From Pseudomonas laurentiana (GTDB lineage: Bacteria; Pseudomonadota; Gammaproteobacteria; Pseudomonadales; Pseudomonadaceae): a stretch of 64,000 bases of DNA. The notes beneath the pieces are model-generated. The model was not told the origin of the DNA. It saw only the letters and a list, made by a program, of their open reading frames with translations, and did no database searches. The DNA lies in assembly GCF_014648275.1 (NCBI RefSeq), contig NZ_BMQU01000016.1, forward strand, positions 62,001 to 126,000, written 5' to 3'. The position numbers and the translations under genes are program-made. Shown piece after piece: positions 1 through 6,649 of the stretch (position 1 is the stretch's first letter; each line of letters begins with the position of its first letter).

Positions 1-334
1 GCCGCGAGCGGGGGCCTACGGTGCCTCCAAAGCCGGCCTGCGCTACCTGATCGACTCACTGCGGATCGACCTGGATCGCCAAGGCATCGCCGTCACGCTG
101 GTCAGCCCAGGCTTTGTCGACACCCCCCTGACACAGCGCAATGACTTTCCCATGCCCCTGCGCTGGTCAGCGGAAAAAGCCGCCCGTCACATCGCCCAAA
201 AACTGGAGCGCCGCCCCTATGAGGTTGCCTTCCCTGCACTGTTTATCGCCTGCCTGAAGCTGCTCGGTCACCTGCCAAAACACTGGCAGTTGGCAGTGGG
301 CAAGCGACTTGCACGCCCCGGCCAGGAGTCCTGA
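1..334 (+). CDS. Short-chain dehydrogenase/reductase, 3' part only
   Basis: The reading frame is open from base 2 and ends with TGA at 332-334, so only about 110 C-terminal residues are visible. They include the SDR active-site motif YGASK (Tyr at visible residue 6, Lys at 10), followed by the typical SPGFVDTPL segment that closes the nucleotide-binding fold. It should be a classical NAD(P)-dependent oxidoreductase; the substrate cannot be read from the sequence. The next gene starts 5 bases after the stop, so it is the upstream member of the 339-4132 operon. SDR genes also accompany the homologous flavoprotein/DUF1365 genes in light-stress clusters of other proteobacteria. The internal ATG at 152 is not the start. 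Confidence 0.85.
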   Translation, partial: PRAGAYGASKAGLRYLIDSLRIDLDRQGIAVTLVSPGFVDTPLTQRNDFPMPLRWSAEKAARHIAQKLERRPYEVAFPALFIACLKLLGHLPKHWQLAVGKRLARPGQES

Positions 335-338
335 CCCC

Positions 339-1586
339 ATGCGTATTGCAATCGTCGGCAGCGGCATTGCCGGCCTCACGGCGGCCTACCTGCTGCAGCG
401 CAACCACCACATCACGGTCTTCGAGGCCGCTGACTGGATCGGTGGCCACACCCACACTGTGAATGTTCAATTGAATGAACGCAGTTATGCGGTCGACACC
501 GGTTTCATCGTGTTCAATGACTGGACCTACCCGAATTTCATTGCCCTGATGGAGCATCTGGGCGTGACCTCATGCCCTACCGAGATGAGTTTTTCGGTGC
601 ATGAGCCCAAGACGGGCCTGGAGTACAACGGCAACACCCTCAATAGCCTTTTCGCCCAACGCAGCAACCTGATATCGCCGGCGTTCTGGGGAATGCTACG
701 GGACATTCTGCGCTTCAACCGCGAAGCACCACTGGACCTAGACCGAGCACACATCGACGCCAGCACGACACTCGGCAGCTATCTGCAACAGCGTGGCTAT
801 GGCAATCGCTTCATCGAGCACTACATCGTGCCGATGGGTGCCGCGATCTGGTCAATGTCGCTGGCCGACATGCTCGGGTTTCCCTTGGCATTCTTCGTAC
901 GTTTTTTTCGCAACCACGGCCTGCTTTCGGTCACCAACCGCCCCCAATGGCGGGTGATCAAGGGCGGCTCCAGCGCCTACATCAAGCCGCTGACGGCCAG
1001 CTTCGCCAAGCACATCCGCCTGAACTGCCCGGTGCAACGCGTATGCCGTGACACGGAGGGTGTCAGCATCACAAGCACTGCCGGGATCGAGCGCTTCGAT
1101 AAAGTGGTATTTGCCTGTCACAGCGACCAGGCCTTGGCGTTACTGGAAACGCCTACCGAGCAAGAGCAGCAGATACTCGGGGCCATCGGTTATGCGCAAA
1201 ACGACGTTGTGCTGCACACCGACACCCGTCTGCTGCCCGACCGACGCCTGGCCTGGGCGAGCTGGAACTATCGCCTGGGTGGTCCTGAGCACGCGCCTGC
1301 GGCGGTGACCTACAACATGAACATCCTGCAAGGCCTGGACGCACCACGCACCCTCTGCGTAAGCCTCAACCAAAGCGAGGCCATCGACCCGACACAGGTG
1401 CTCGGCCGCTTCCGCTATGCACACCCGCAGTACAGCCTCGGGGCCCTTGCCGCGCAGGCACGCCACGCTGAACTGCTCGGCCCGCAGCACAGCTACTACT
1501 GCGGCGCCTACTGGGCCAACGGCTTTCACGAGGATGGTATGGTCAGTGCGCTGAAAGTGGCTCAGCAGTTCGGGGAGCGATTATGA
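339..1586 (+). CDS. FAD-dependent amine-oxidase-like protein (COG2907; UfaD-like)
   Basis: A 415-residue flavoprotein. The N-terminus has the Rossmann dinucleotide motif GSGIAG at residues 7-12, followed by the acidic end of the second strand (TVFEAADWIGGHTHT). This is the COG2907/NAD(P)-binding amine oxidase-like family, which sits beside CFA-synthase-like genes. The Rhodobacter relative RSP_1091, as I recall it, is the UfaD desaturase of furan fatty acid synthesis. The start at 339 was chosen over an ATG at 309 because it follows an AGGAG and leaves no long overlap with the SDR. The stop overlaps the DUF1365 start (ATGA). It probably works on a fatty-acyl chain together with the methyltransferase downstream; that role is inferred from context. 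Confidence 0.85.
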   Translation: MRIAIVGSGIAGLTAAYLLQRNHHITVFEAADWIGGHTHTVNVQLNERSYAVDTGFIVFNDWTYPNFIALMEHLGVTSCPTEMSFSVHEPKTGLEYNGNTLNSLFAQRSNLISPAFWGMLRDILRFNREAPLDLDRAHIDASTTLGSYLQQRGYGNRFIEHYIVPMGAAIWSMSLADMLGFPLAFFVRFFRNHGLLSVTNRPQWRVIKGGSSAYIKPLTASFAKHIRLNCPVQRVCRDTEGVSITSTAGIERFDKVVFACHSDQALALLETPTEQEQQILGAIGYAQNDVVLHTDTRLLPDRRLAWASWNYRLGGPEHAPAAVTYNMNILQGLDAPRTLCVSLNQSEAIDPTQVLGRFRYAHPQYSLGALAAQARHAELLGPQHSYYCGAYWANGFHEDGMVSALKVAQQFGERL

Positions 1587-2383
1587 ACAGCGCCTTGTAC
1601 CACGGCTGGGTAAGCCACCGACGCTTAGCCCCACGCGCGCATGCCTTTCGCTACCGCATGAGCATGTTGTACCTGGACCTGGCTGAACAGGATGCGTTGT
1701 TTGCACTCAGCCCACTGGCCGGGCGCGAGCGATTTTCAGCGTTCAGCTTCCGCGAACAGGACTACCTGCCGCGCTATACACACAGCGGCGTAGCGCTGGC
1801 CGATGCCGTCAATCTGCTGCTCGTGGAGGCCCTGGGCTACGCCCCAGGTGGCGCCATACGCCTCTTGACCCAAGCGCGGAACTGGGGATTGGCCTTCAAC
1901 CCGGTGAGCTTTTTCTTTTGCTTCGACAAACACGACGCCCTCGCAGCCATTTTGTGCGAAGTCACCAACACACCCTGGCGCGAGCGCTTTCACTATGTAT
2001 TGCCGTGTCATGAGAGCGGTGTACAGCAGTTCAGCGTCGCCAAAGCCTTTCATGTCTCGCCCTTCTTGCCCCCGGACCTGGAATACCGCATGCGCTTCAC
2101 GGCGCCAGGGCAACACCTGAATATTTCCATGCAGGACTGGCAAGGGCCAGAAAAGCTGTTTGAAGCCGGTCTGAGCCTGACCCGCATGCCCCTGAACCGC
2201 AGCAACCTGCACCGCCAGTTGATCGCCTTCCCCTGGATGTCAGTCAAAACCGTGACCGCCATCTACTGGCAGGCCCTGCGCCTGCTCCTCAAACGCACGC
2301 CAGTCTTTTCCCATTACGACACCCCGCGACATCTGCGTGTCGCCCGTAACCGCAGCGAGGACGTTGACCATGAAGAGCCCTAA
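1583..2383 (+). CDS. DUF1365 family protein
   Basis: A 266-residue protein of the DUF1365 (COG3496) family. The family pattern is visible: SALYHGWVSHRR at the N-terminus, RYRMSMLYLDL, then NPVSFFFCFD near the middle and EVTNTPWRERFHYVLP after it. It is mostly soluble with no signal peptide. The biochemical role is unknown. It is almost always encoded between the COG2907 flavoprotein and a CFA-synthase-like methyltransferase, as here, so a part in unusual fatty acid synthesis or lipid handling is likely. It starts by a 4-base overlap with the upstream gene and ends 14 bases inside the next, which indicates translational coupling. Confidence 0.88.
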   Translation: MNSALYHGWVSHRRLAPRAHAFRYRMSMLYLDLAEQDALFALSPLAGRERFSAFSFREQDYLPRYTHSGVALADAVNLLLVEALGYAPGGAIRLLTQARNWGLAFNPVSFFFCFDKHDALAAILCEVTNTPWRERFHYVLPCHESGVQQFSVAKAFHVSPFLPPDLEYRMRFTAPGQHLNISMQDWQGPEKLFEAGLSLTRMPLNRSNLHRQLIAFPWMSVKTVTAIYWQALRLLLKRTPVFSHYDTPRHLRVARNRSEDVDHEEP

Positions 2384-3638
2384 CCTGACCGTCGCCAAAA
2401 GCGGAGCCTTCGCCGCTGGCAGCACGGGCTTGCTCAAGCGCCTGGTGCTGCGCCAGTTGGCACGGCTGCGCAAAGGCCAACTGACCGTACTGGTTGACGG
2501 TCAGCGCCTGTCGTTCGGCGAAGCCCGCTCCAGCCTGGTGGCCGAACTTCAGGTGCTGGATGATGCGCTGTGGGGGCTTATCGCTACCAACGGCTCGATC
2601 GGCGCCGGTGAAGCGTACGTACACGGTCACTGGACCAGCCCGGACCTGACTGCCGTGATTCGCCTGTTCGTCGCCAACCTCGACATACTCGACGCGATGG
2701 AGGGCGGCCTGGCACGCCTTGGGCGGCCCTTGGTGCAAGGCCTGCACTGGCTTAACCGCAATACTCGCAAGGGCTCGAAACGCAACATTGCAGCGCACTA
2801 TGACTTGGGCAACGCGCTGTTCGAGCAGCTGCTCGACCCTACCATGATGTACTCGGCCGCCATGTTCCGCAGCACAGAAGACAGCCTGGAACAGGCACAG
2901 CTGAACAAACTGGAACGTATCTGCCGCAAACTGGACCTGCGCGCCAGCGATCATCTGCTGGAGATCGGCACGGGCTGGGGCAGCATGGCACTCTACGCCG
3001 CAACCCATTACGGCTGCCGTGTAACGACCACGACACTGTCCGAAGAACAGTACGCCTACACCTGCCAACGTGTCGCCGAGCAAGGCTTGCAAGGGCGCAT
3101 CACGGTATTGCGCAAGGACTACCGTGACCTTGAAGGGCGCTATGACAAACTGGTCTCGATCGAAATGATCGAGGCGGTTGGCCACCGTTTCCTGCCCAAC
3201 TATTTCCAGCAATGCGCACGCCTGCTGAAGGACGACGGCCTGATGCTGCTGCAAGCCATTACCATCCGTGACCAACGCTATGAACAAGCTCGACGCTCGG
3301 TGGACTTCATTCAGCGCTACATCTTTCCCGGTGGCGCCCTGCCCTCGCTGACCCGCATGCTGGAAATCGCCAGCCGAGACACGGACCTGAACGTCCACCA
3401 CCTGGAAGATTTCGGCCTGCATTACGCCCGCACCCTGCGCCTCTGGCACGAAAACCTGTGCCGAGCCCGCCACGCCTTGCAGCTGTTGGGTTACGACGAA
3501 ACGTTCCAACGCATGTGGGAGTTCTATTTCTGCTACTGCGAAGGAGGCTTCCTGGAGCGCGGCATCGGCGTGGCTCAATTGCTCCTGGCCAAACCTGACG
3601 CCCGTCCTGCACCCCTGCTAGAGGCACTGGAAGCCTGA
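2370..3638 (+). CDS. CFA-synthase-family SAM methyltransferase (UfaM-like, probably not a cyclopropane synthase)
   Basis: A 422-residue class I SAM-dependent methyltransferase of the cyclopropane-fatty-acid synthase family. The SAM-binding loop LLEIGTGWGS is at about residues 196-205. Compared with E. coli Cfa from memory, Glu239, Tyr317 and Cys354 have equivalents (Glu268, Tyr317, Cys390). Cys139 (YSCAYW) is Ala163 (YSAAMF) and the bicarbonate-ligand His266 (LLHTIG) is Gln295 (LLQAIT). Loss of these residues argues against cyclopropanation and for plain chain methylation, as proposed for UfaM or BfaB-type enzymes. The start at 2370 has a GAGG 8 bases upstream; an ATG at 2337 in the same frame lies inside DUF1365. 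The related P. putida gene ufaM is reported as light-inducible. Confidence 0.85.
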   Translation: MKSPNLTVAKSGAFAAGSTGLLKRLVLRQLARLRKGQLTVLVDGQRLSFGEARSSLVAELQVLDDALWGLIATNGSIGAGEAYVHGHWTSPDLTAVIRLFVANLDILDAMEGGLARLGRPLVQGLHWLNRNTRKGSKRNIAAHYDLGNALFEQLLDPTMMYSAAMFRSTEDSLEQAQLNKLERICRKLDLRASDHLLEIGTGWGSMALYAATHYGCRVTTTTLSEEQYAYTCQRVAEQGLQGRITVLRKDYRDLEGRYDKLVSIEMIEAVGHRFLPNYFQQCARLLKDDGLMLLQAITIRDQRYEQARRSVDFIQRYIFPGGALPSLTRMLEIASRDTDLNVHHLEDFGLHYARTLRLWHENLCRARHALQLLGYDETFQRMWEFYFCYCEGGFLERGIGVAQLLLAKPDARPAPLLEALEA

Positions 3639-3640
3639 GC

Positions 3641-4132
3641 ATGAACCGACGCCTGATCGGCAATGCCGTGCTGTTCCAAGTCGGTTGGACGGCCTGTCTT
3701 TTCGGTGCACGGCACCCCATCTGGTTACTGCTGGCGCTGGGGTGTCTGGCCTTGCAGGTGGCCTGGGCTCCGGCACCTGCACGCGAATGCCGCCTGCTGT
3801 TGAAAATCGCCGCCTGTGGCTGGGTGCTAGACAGCCTGTTGCTGAACCTGGGCGTGTTCGATTTCGGTGACAACCGCTGGATCCTACCCAATTGGCTGGC
3901 GATACTCTGGCTGCTGTTTGCCAGCACCTTGCGTCTTAGCCTGGCCTGGACCGCATCGCCCTTATGGCTGGCGGCACTGTTCGGAGGCCTGGGTGGCCCC
4001 ATGTCGTACTATGCCGGAGCACACCTGGCAGGCGTCGGCTTCCCCTACGGGCTTTGGCCATCGCTAACCCTGCTCGCACTCCTCTGGGCGCTACTACTGC
4101 CAGCCTTGCACCGCTTGGCCCGCCACCCGTGA
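3641..4132 (+). CDS. DUF2878 family inner-membrane protein
   Basis: A 163-residue very hydrophobic protein with about five membrane-spanning segments, for example around residues 7-22, 26-40, 48-65, 85-105 and 135-155. It matches the DUF2878 pattern (GNAVLFQVGWTACLF at the N-terminus; PNWLAILWLLFASTL in the middle; GPMSYYAGA after it). The function is unknown. It begins 2 bases after the methyltransferase stop and is the last gene of the rightward operon, facing the leftward operon that ends at 4182. Its position with lipid-modifying enzymes suggests a membrane partner of that pathway; this is inference only. Confidence 0.82.
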   Translation: MNRRLIGNAVLFQVGWTACLFGARHPIWLLLALGCLALQVAWAPAPARECRLLLKIAACGWVLDSLLLNLGVFDFGDNRWILPNWLAILWLLFASTLRLSLAWTASPLWLAALFGGLGGPMSYYAGAHLAGVGFPYGLWPSLTLLALLWALLLPALHRLARHP

Positions 4133-4181
4133 CAAGCGTTGCCAAGGGCAACGCTTCGGGCAACGCGTCATCGCCTTGCGA

Positions 4182-4487
4182 CTACCAGGTAGACCGTATG
4201 GAAAACGGCAGTTTCAGCGGCGCATCAGCACTGTTACCCAAGCCGCACATTTCGTCATGCACGACCTTCTGCACCAGCAGACACGGGATTTCGGGTAGAT
4301 GCTGCAACACCTCTCGGGCGTGAGTCGTCGAGCGCAAGCAGAGGTTGTGCCCCTGCTCGTCGAGCAACGGGTGCAGCTTGCCCTCCATCAGTGCCTGCAA
4401 GACGTAAATCCCGCCCTCAAGCGAGACCAGATTGAGCTCGTCAACGCGCCCTGCATCGGCGAAGCCTGACAGTTGCTGAAGGTTCAT
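4182..4487 (-). CDS. DUF6482 family small protein
   Basis: A 101-residue protein beginning MNLQQLSGFADAGRVDEL and containing LVSLEGGIYVLQALMEGK, which resembles the Pseudomonas DUF6482 family. The frame stays open further upstream (to 4643), but that extension overlaps the real SDR gene on the same strand and has low-quality sequence, so the internal ATG at 4487 is chosen. There is no signal peptide or membrane segment. It lies 49 bases downstream of the SDR gene on the same strand and may be the last member of the 6340-4182 operon. Function unknown. Confidence 0.7.
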   Translation of the reverse strand: MNLQQLSGFADAGRVDELNLVSLEGGIYVLQALMEGKLHPLLDEQGHNLCLRSTTHAREVLQHLPEIPCLLVQKVVHDEMCGLGNSADAPLKLPFSIRSTW

Positions 4488-4536
4488 ATTTGACGCTCCC
4501 AGGGGCATAGCCCCGTCTTGAGGTGCCACAGTGGAA

Positions 4537-5223
4537 CTACCAGGGCAAGCGTTCGCCCTGATAGCTGAAAAAGGCGCCGCTGTCGGCGGCGGTGACGCCG
4601 TCAAGCACGGCCAGCATATCCGCCACGGCTTCGCGTGGAGCACGCGCGGCAGGACGAAACGGTCGGGACAGGGCTGACGCGACAGTGCCAGGATGCAGCG
4701 CGACCAGGCGCTTACCGGGCCAGCGCCGTGCCGCTTCTATCGCCGCCGTTTTGAGGAGCATGTTCAGTGCCGCCTTCGAGGCCCGGTAGCTGTACCAGCC
4801 CCCCAGGCGATTGTCGGCGATGCTACCGACCTTGGCCGACAATACCGCCAGCAGACCGTTGCTCCCGAGCAATGGCACAAAGTCCCGCAACACCAGTGCA
4901 GGGCCAATGGCATTGATCTGAAACGTTGCCAACAGTTGCTCCTGATTCAGTGACTCCAGCGCCTTCTCCGGCATGAAACCGTCACCGTACAGAACACCAG
5001 CAGCCAACACGATCAGATCAAACGGCGGCTGGCCTTCATAAGACTGGGCAGCCATGGAAATGCTCTGGGGGTCGGTCAAATCAAGAGAGGGGCGTGTACT
5101 GCGCCCCAGGCAGTGCACCTCGGCACACCGCGGATCCTCACGGAGCACATCGACGAAAGCACCACCAATGGCACCACTGGCACCGATCACCAATGCCCGA
5201 TACCCCTCCGGCAGACTGTTCAT
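4537..5223 (-). CDS. SDR family oxidoreductase (CsgA-like)
   Basis: A 228-residue classical short-chain dehydrogenase. The nucleotide-binding GASGAIGG starts at residue 14. Catalytic residues are visible as Ser129 (LSAKVGS), Tyr146 and Lys150 (YRASK), followed by LVALHPGTVASALSRPF. The substrate is not known. The start codon overlaps the stop of the DUF3833 lipoprotein gene by 4 bases (ATGA), so it is in the same operon. Homologues sit in light- and singlet-oxygen-inducible clusters, often next to photolyase genes; no photolyase is present in this window. Confidence 0.88.
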   Translation of the reverse strand: MNSLPEGYRALVIGASGAIGGAFVDVLREDPRCAEVHCLGRSTRPSLDLTDPQSISMAAQSYEGQPPFDLIVLAAGVLYGDGFMPEKALESLNQEQLLATFQINAIGPALVLRDFVPLLGSNGLLAVLSAKVGSIADNRLGGWYSYRASKAALNMLLKTAAIEAARRWPGKRLVALHPGTVASALSRPFRPAARAPREAVADMLAVLDGVTAADSGAFFSYQGERLPW

Positions 5224-5759
5224 GAGTTACCCCCGCCGCGCCTGAAGAACAGCGTCACCTGCCCCAGCTCCAGACCAAACTTGGACATGAATGAGCGGTT
5301 GATCAGCGTGTCGTCATCCATCAGGTACATCCAGTCATCGAACTGCACCGGATAAAACGCGCCGTCCACCTCCAGGTTGAGGGTGTAGCGCCAACGCAAC
5401 GCATTACCGGCCACCTGACCCTCGGCCTCACCGATCACGTCGCCCGCCGTACCGCGCCAGCGCCCAGGGCCACTCGGTGTCAGGCGCCAAACCCGTTGCT
5501 GACGGGTGCCATCGCTATACACAAAACGCTCATCGAGGATCAGCGCTTGCCCCTCCATCCGCCCCTCGATGGTCACATGGAAACGCTTGACCACCTCGCC
5601 CGAACGCTTCTGGAACATGCCCCAGGCTTGCACGGGCACCGAGAAGAACCGCGGCAAGTCCAATGCTGGCGTCTCGTTGCGGTAATGATCGACGTCAACG
5701 TTGCCGCAACTACTCAACAGCAGGCTGCATGCCAGCAGGCAGGACTTCCACATCATGCT
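5220..5759 (-). CDS. DUF3833 family lipoprotein
   Basis: A 179-residue lipoprotein. The N-terminus MMWKSCLLACSLLLSSCGN is a short signal peptide with an LSSC lipobox (Cys17). The mature part has the DUF3833 pattern (FFSVPVQAWGMFQKRSG) and a mostly beta, lipocalin-like look that ends in MYLMDDDTLINRSFMSKFG. I prefer the start at 5759 because GAGGG lies 5-6 bases upstream and the signal peptide is then of normal length; an ATG at 5774 that overlaps the upstream stop (ATGA) is the alternative. It is probably anchored in the outer membrane and may bind or carry a modified lipid; that is inference. Confidence 0.83.
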   Translation of the reverse strand, partial: SMMWKSCLLACSLLLSSCGNVDVDHYRNETPALDLPRFFSVPVQAWGMFQKRSGEVVKRFHVTIEGRMEGQALILDERFVYSDGTRQQRVWRLTPSGPGRWRGTAGDVIGEAEGQVAGNALRWRYTLNLEVDGAFYPVQFDDWMYLMDDDTLINRSFMSKFGLELGQVTLFFRRGGGNS

Positions 5760-5770
5760 TACCCTCATCG

Positions 5771-6340
5771 TCATTTCCCGCCCAGCAAGTGCTGGCGCAA
5801 CTCAGGGTTACGCGTACGCGGGTCAAACCAGATATCGAAAAACGCACGCGAGAACGCAGGATCAACAACCTCGTAATGCAAACGGTCATCCACGTAGAAC
5901 CGCGCCCCGGCACCCGGTAAAAACACACCGATGATCCGCTGCCCTGGCTCAACATCGACAAAGGCCCGTGCCATCTGCGCCTGCCACACCTTGAGTTGCG
6001 CATCATCGACCGCCCTGCCTCGTAAGCGACGTATCTCGTCAACGCTGGCGTCCACCAGTTGCGCGCGGCTGATTGATCGGTGATAGGTCAGCTCAAGCGC
6101 GAAGGGTTGCTGATAATCCAACTGGGCTGAAGCACCCCACAGGTTCGCGCTGTACACCCGAAAACCATAGAGCCGAAACTCGGCACTGCCGATCAGGTGG
6201 CCACCGGGCAGCAGCGCCTGCCAACTGGCGAAAGCACCTGGACTGCACAGCAACAGGGCGCTGAACAACACGCCCAACGTCCTGCGTTCGACCAGACGTG
6301 TCAGGCTATGACGCAGCAAGGGCAATGACGGTCTGTCCAT
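5771..6340 (-). CDS. Chalcone isomerase-like periplasmic protein
   Basis: A 189-residue protein with an N-terminal signal sequence (hydrophobic stretch around residues 23-37, likely cleavage near AFASWQ). The body matches the bacterial chalcone_isomerase-like family (GSAEFRLYGFRVYSANLW; FALELTYHRSISRAQLVDAS; PGQRIIGVFLPGAGARFY). Bacterial members are thought to bind fatty acids or lipids rather than flavonoids; no activity can be claimed here. It is the first gene of the leftward operon, and the three TGTACA boxes lie 89-144 bases upstream of its ATG. Its stop is next to or overlaps the following lipoprotein start. Confidence 0.82.
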   Translation of the reverse strand: MDRPSLPLLRHSLTRLVERRTLGVLFSALLLCSPGAFASWQALLPGGHLIGSAEFRLYGFRVYSANLWGASAQLDYQQPFALELTYHRSISRAQLVDASVDEIRRLRGRAVDDAQLKVWQAQMARAFVDVEPGQRIIGVFLPGAGARFYVDDRLHYEVVDPAFSRAFFDIWFDPRTRNPELRQHLLGGK

Positions 6341-6649
6341 GGCATGGGACTACCTTTTCTAAACAAGGCCGAAATGTAGTTTTCTCTGGCACTCGGGACT
6401 GCATGCACGACTGCACCTCAAAATAGTTGTACAGAAATTGGTATTTGTACAGCTTAATGCGGCGATTTATTGTTTTTTGTACAACTTACCGTCAAAAGGT
6501 CGTACCGAATCAAACCCGGAGCAGGCTCAGCAGCAAGAAACTCCGAGCAGCAGGTGATTGCCTTGCCGTTCTAGGAACTAGACTGATGCGCGCGTCTATT
6601 TCCAAACACAGGGTTTGGCGCTTGCCGAACTGTCGATAGGGAACACCTC
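6341..6649. other. Divergent intergenic region between light-type operon and arsA
   Basis: These 309 bases lie between the divergent chalcone-isomerase-like gene and arsA. The part at 6425-6490 is AT-rich and holds three TGTACA boxes (annotated separately). The part nearer arsA (6490-6640) has no gene I can recognise. An open frame at 6427-6639 has no ribosome-binding site or family resemblance. AGGGAA at about 6638-6643 is a plausible Shine-Dalgarno for arsA. Confidence 0.6.
6429..6484. promoter_or_regulatory. Probable LitR/PplR (MerR-family) light-response operator
   Basis: TGTACA occurs at 6429-6434 and again at 6447-6452 with exactly 12 bases between, and a third time at 6479-6484. The reported P. 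putida PplR1 binding direct repeat is T(G/A)TACA-N12-TGTA(C/T)A, so the first two boxes are a perfect match. PplR proteins are LitR/CarH relatives that repress in the dark; blue light relieves repression through LOV partners. The operator most likely controls the leftward 6340-4182 operon. Because TGTACA is palindromic and arsA diverges from the same region, an effect on arsA cannot be excluded. Confidence 0.8.

Noticed and set aside
2370-3638. Simple label 'cyclopropane fatty acid synthase'
   Set aside because: The bicarbonate His and the loop Cys are replaced; the UfaM-like methyltransferase label fits the context better.
4488-4643. N-terminal extension of the DUF6482 gene
   Set aside because: It overlaps the SDR gene on the same strand and looks unlike the family; the start at 4487 is preferred.
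6427-6639. 70-codon frame upstream of arsA as a possible arsD remnant
   Set aside because: No CC pairs or ArsD-like sequence; the stretch overlaps the TGTACA operator.
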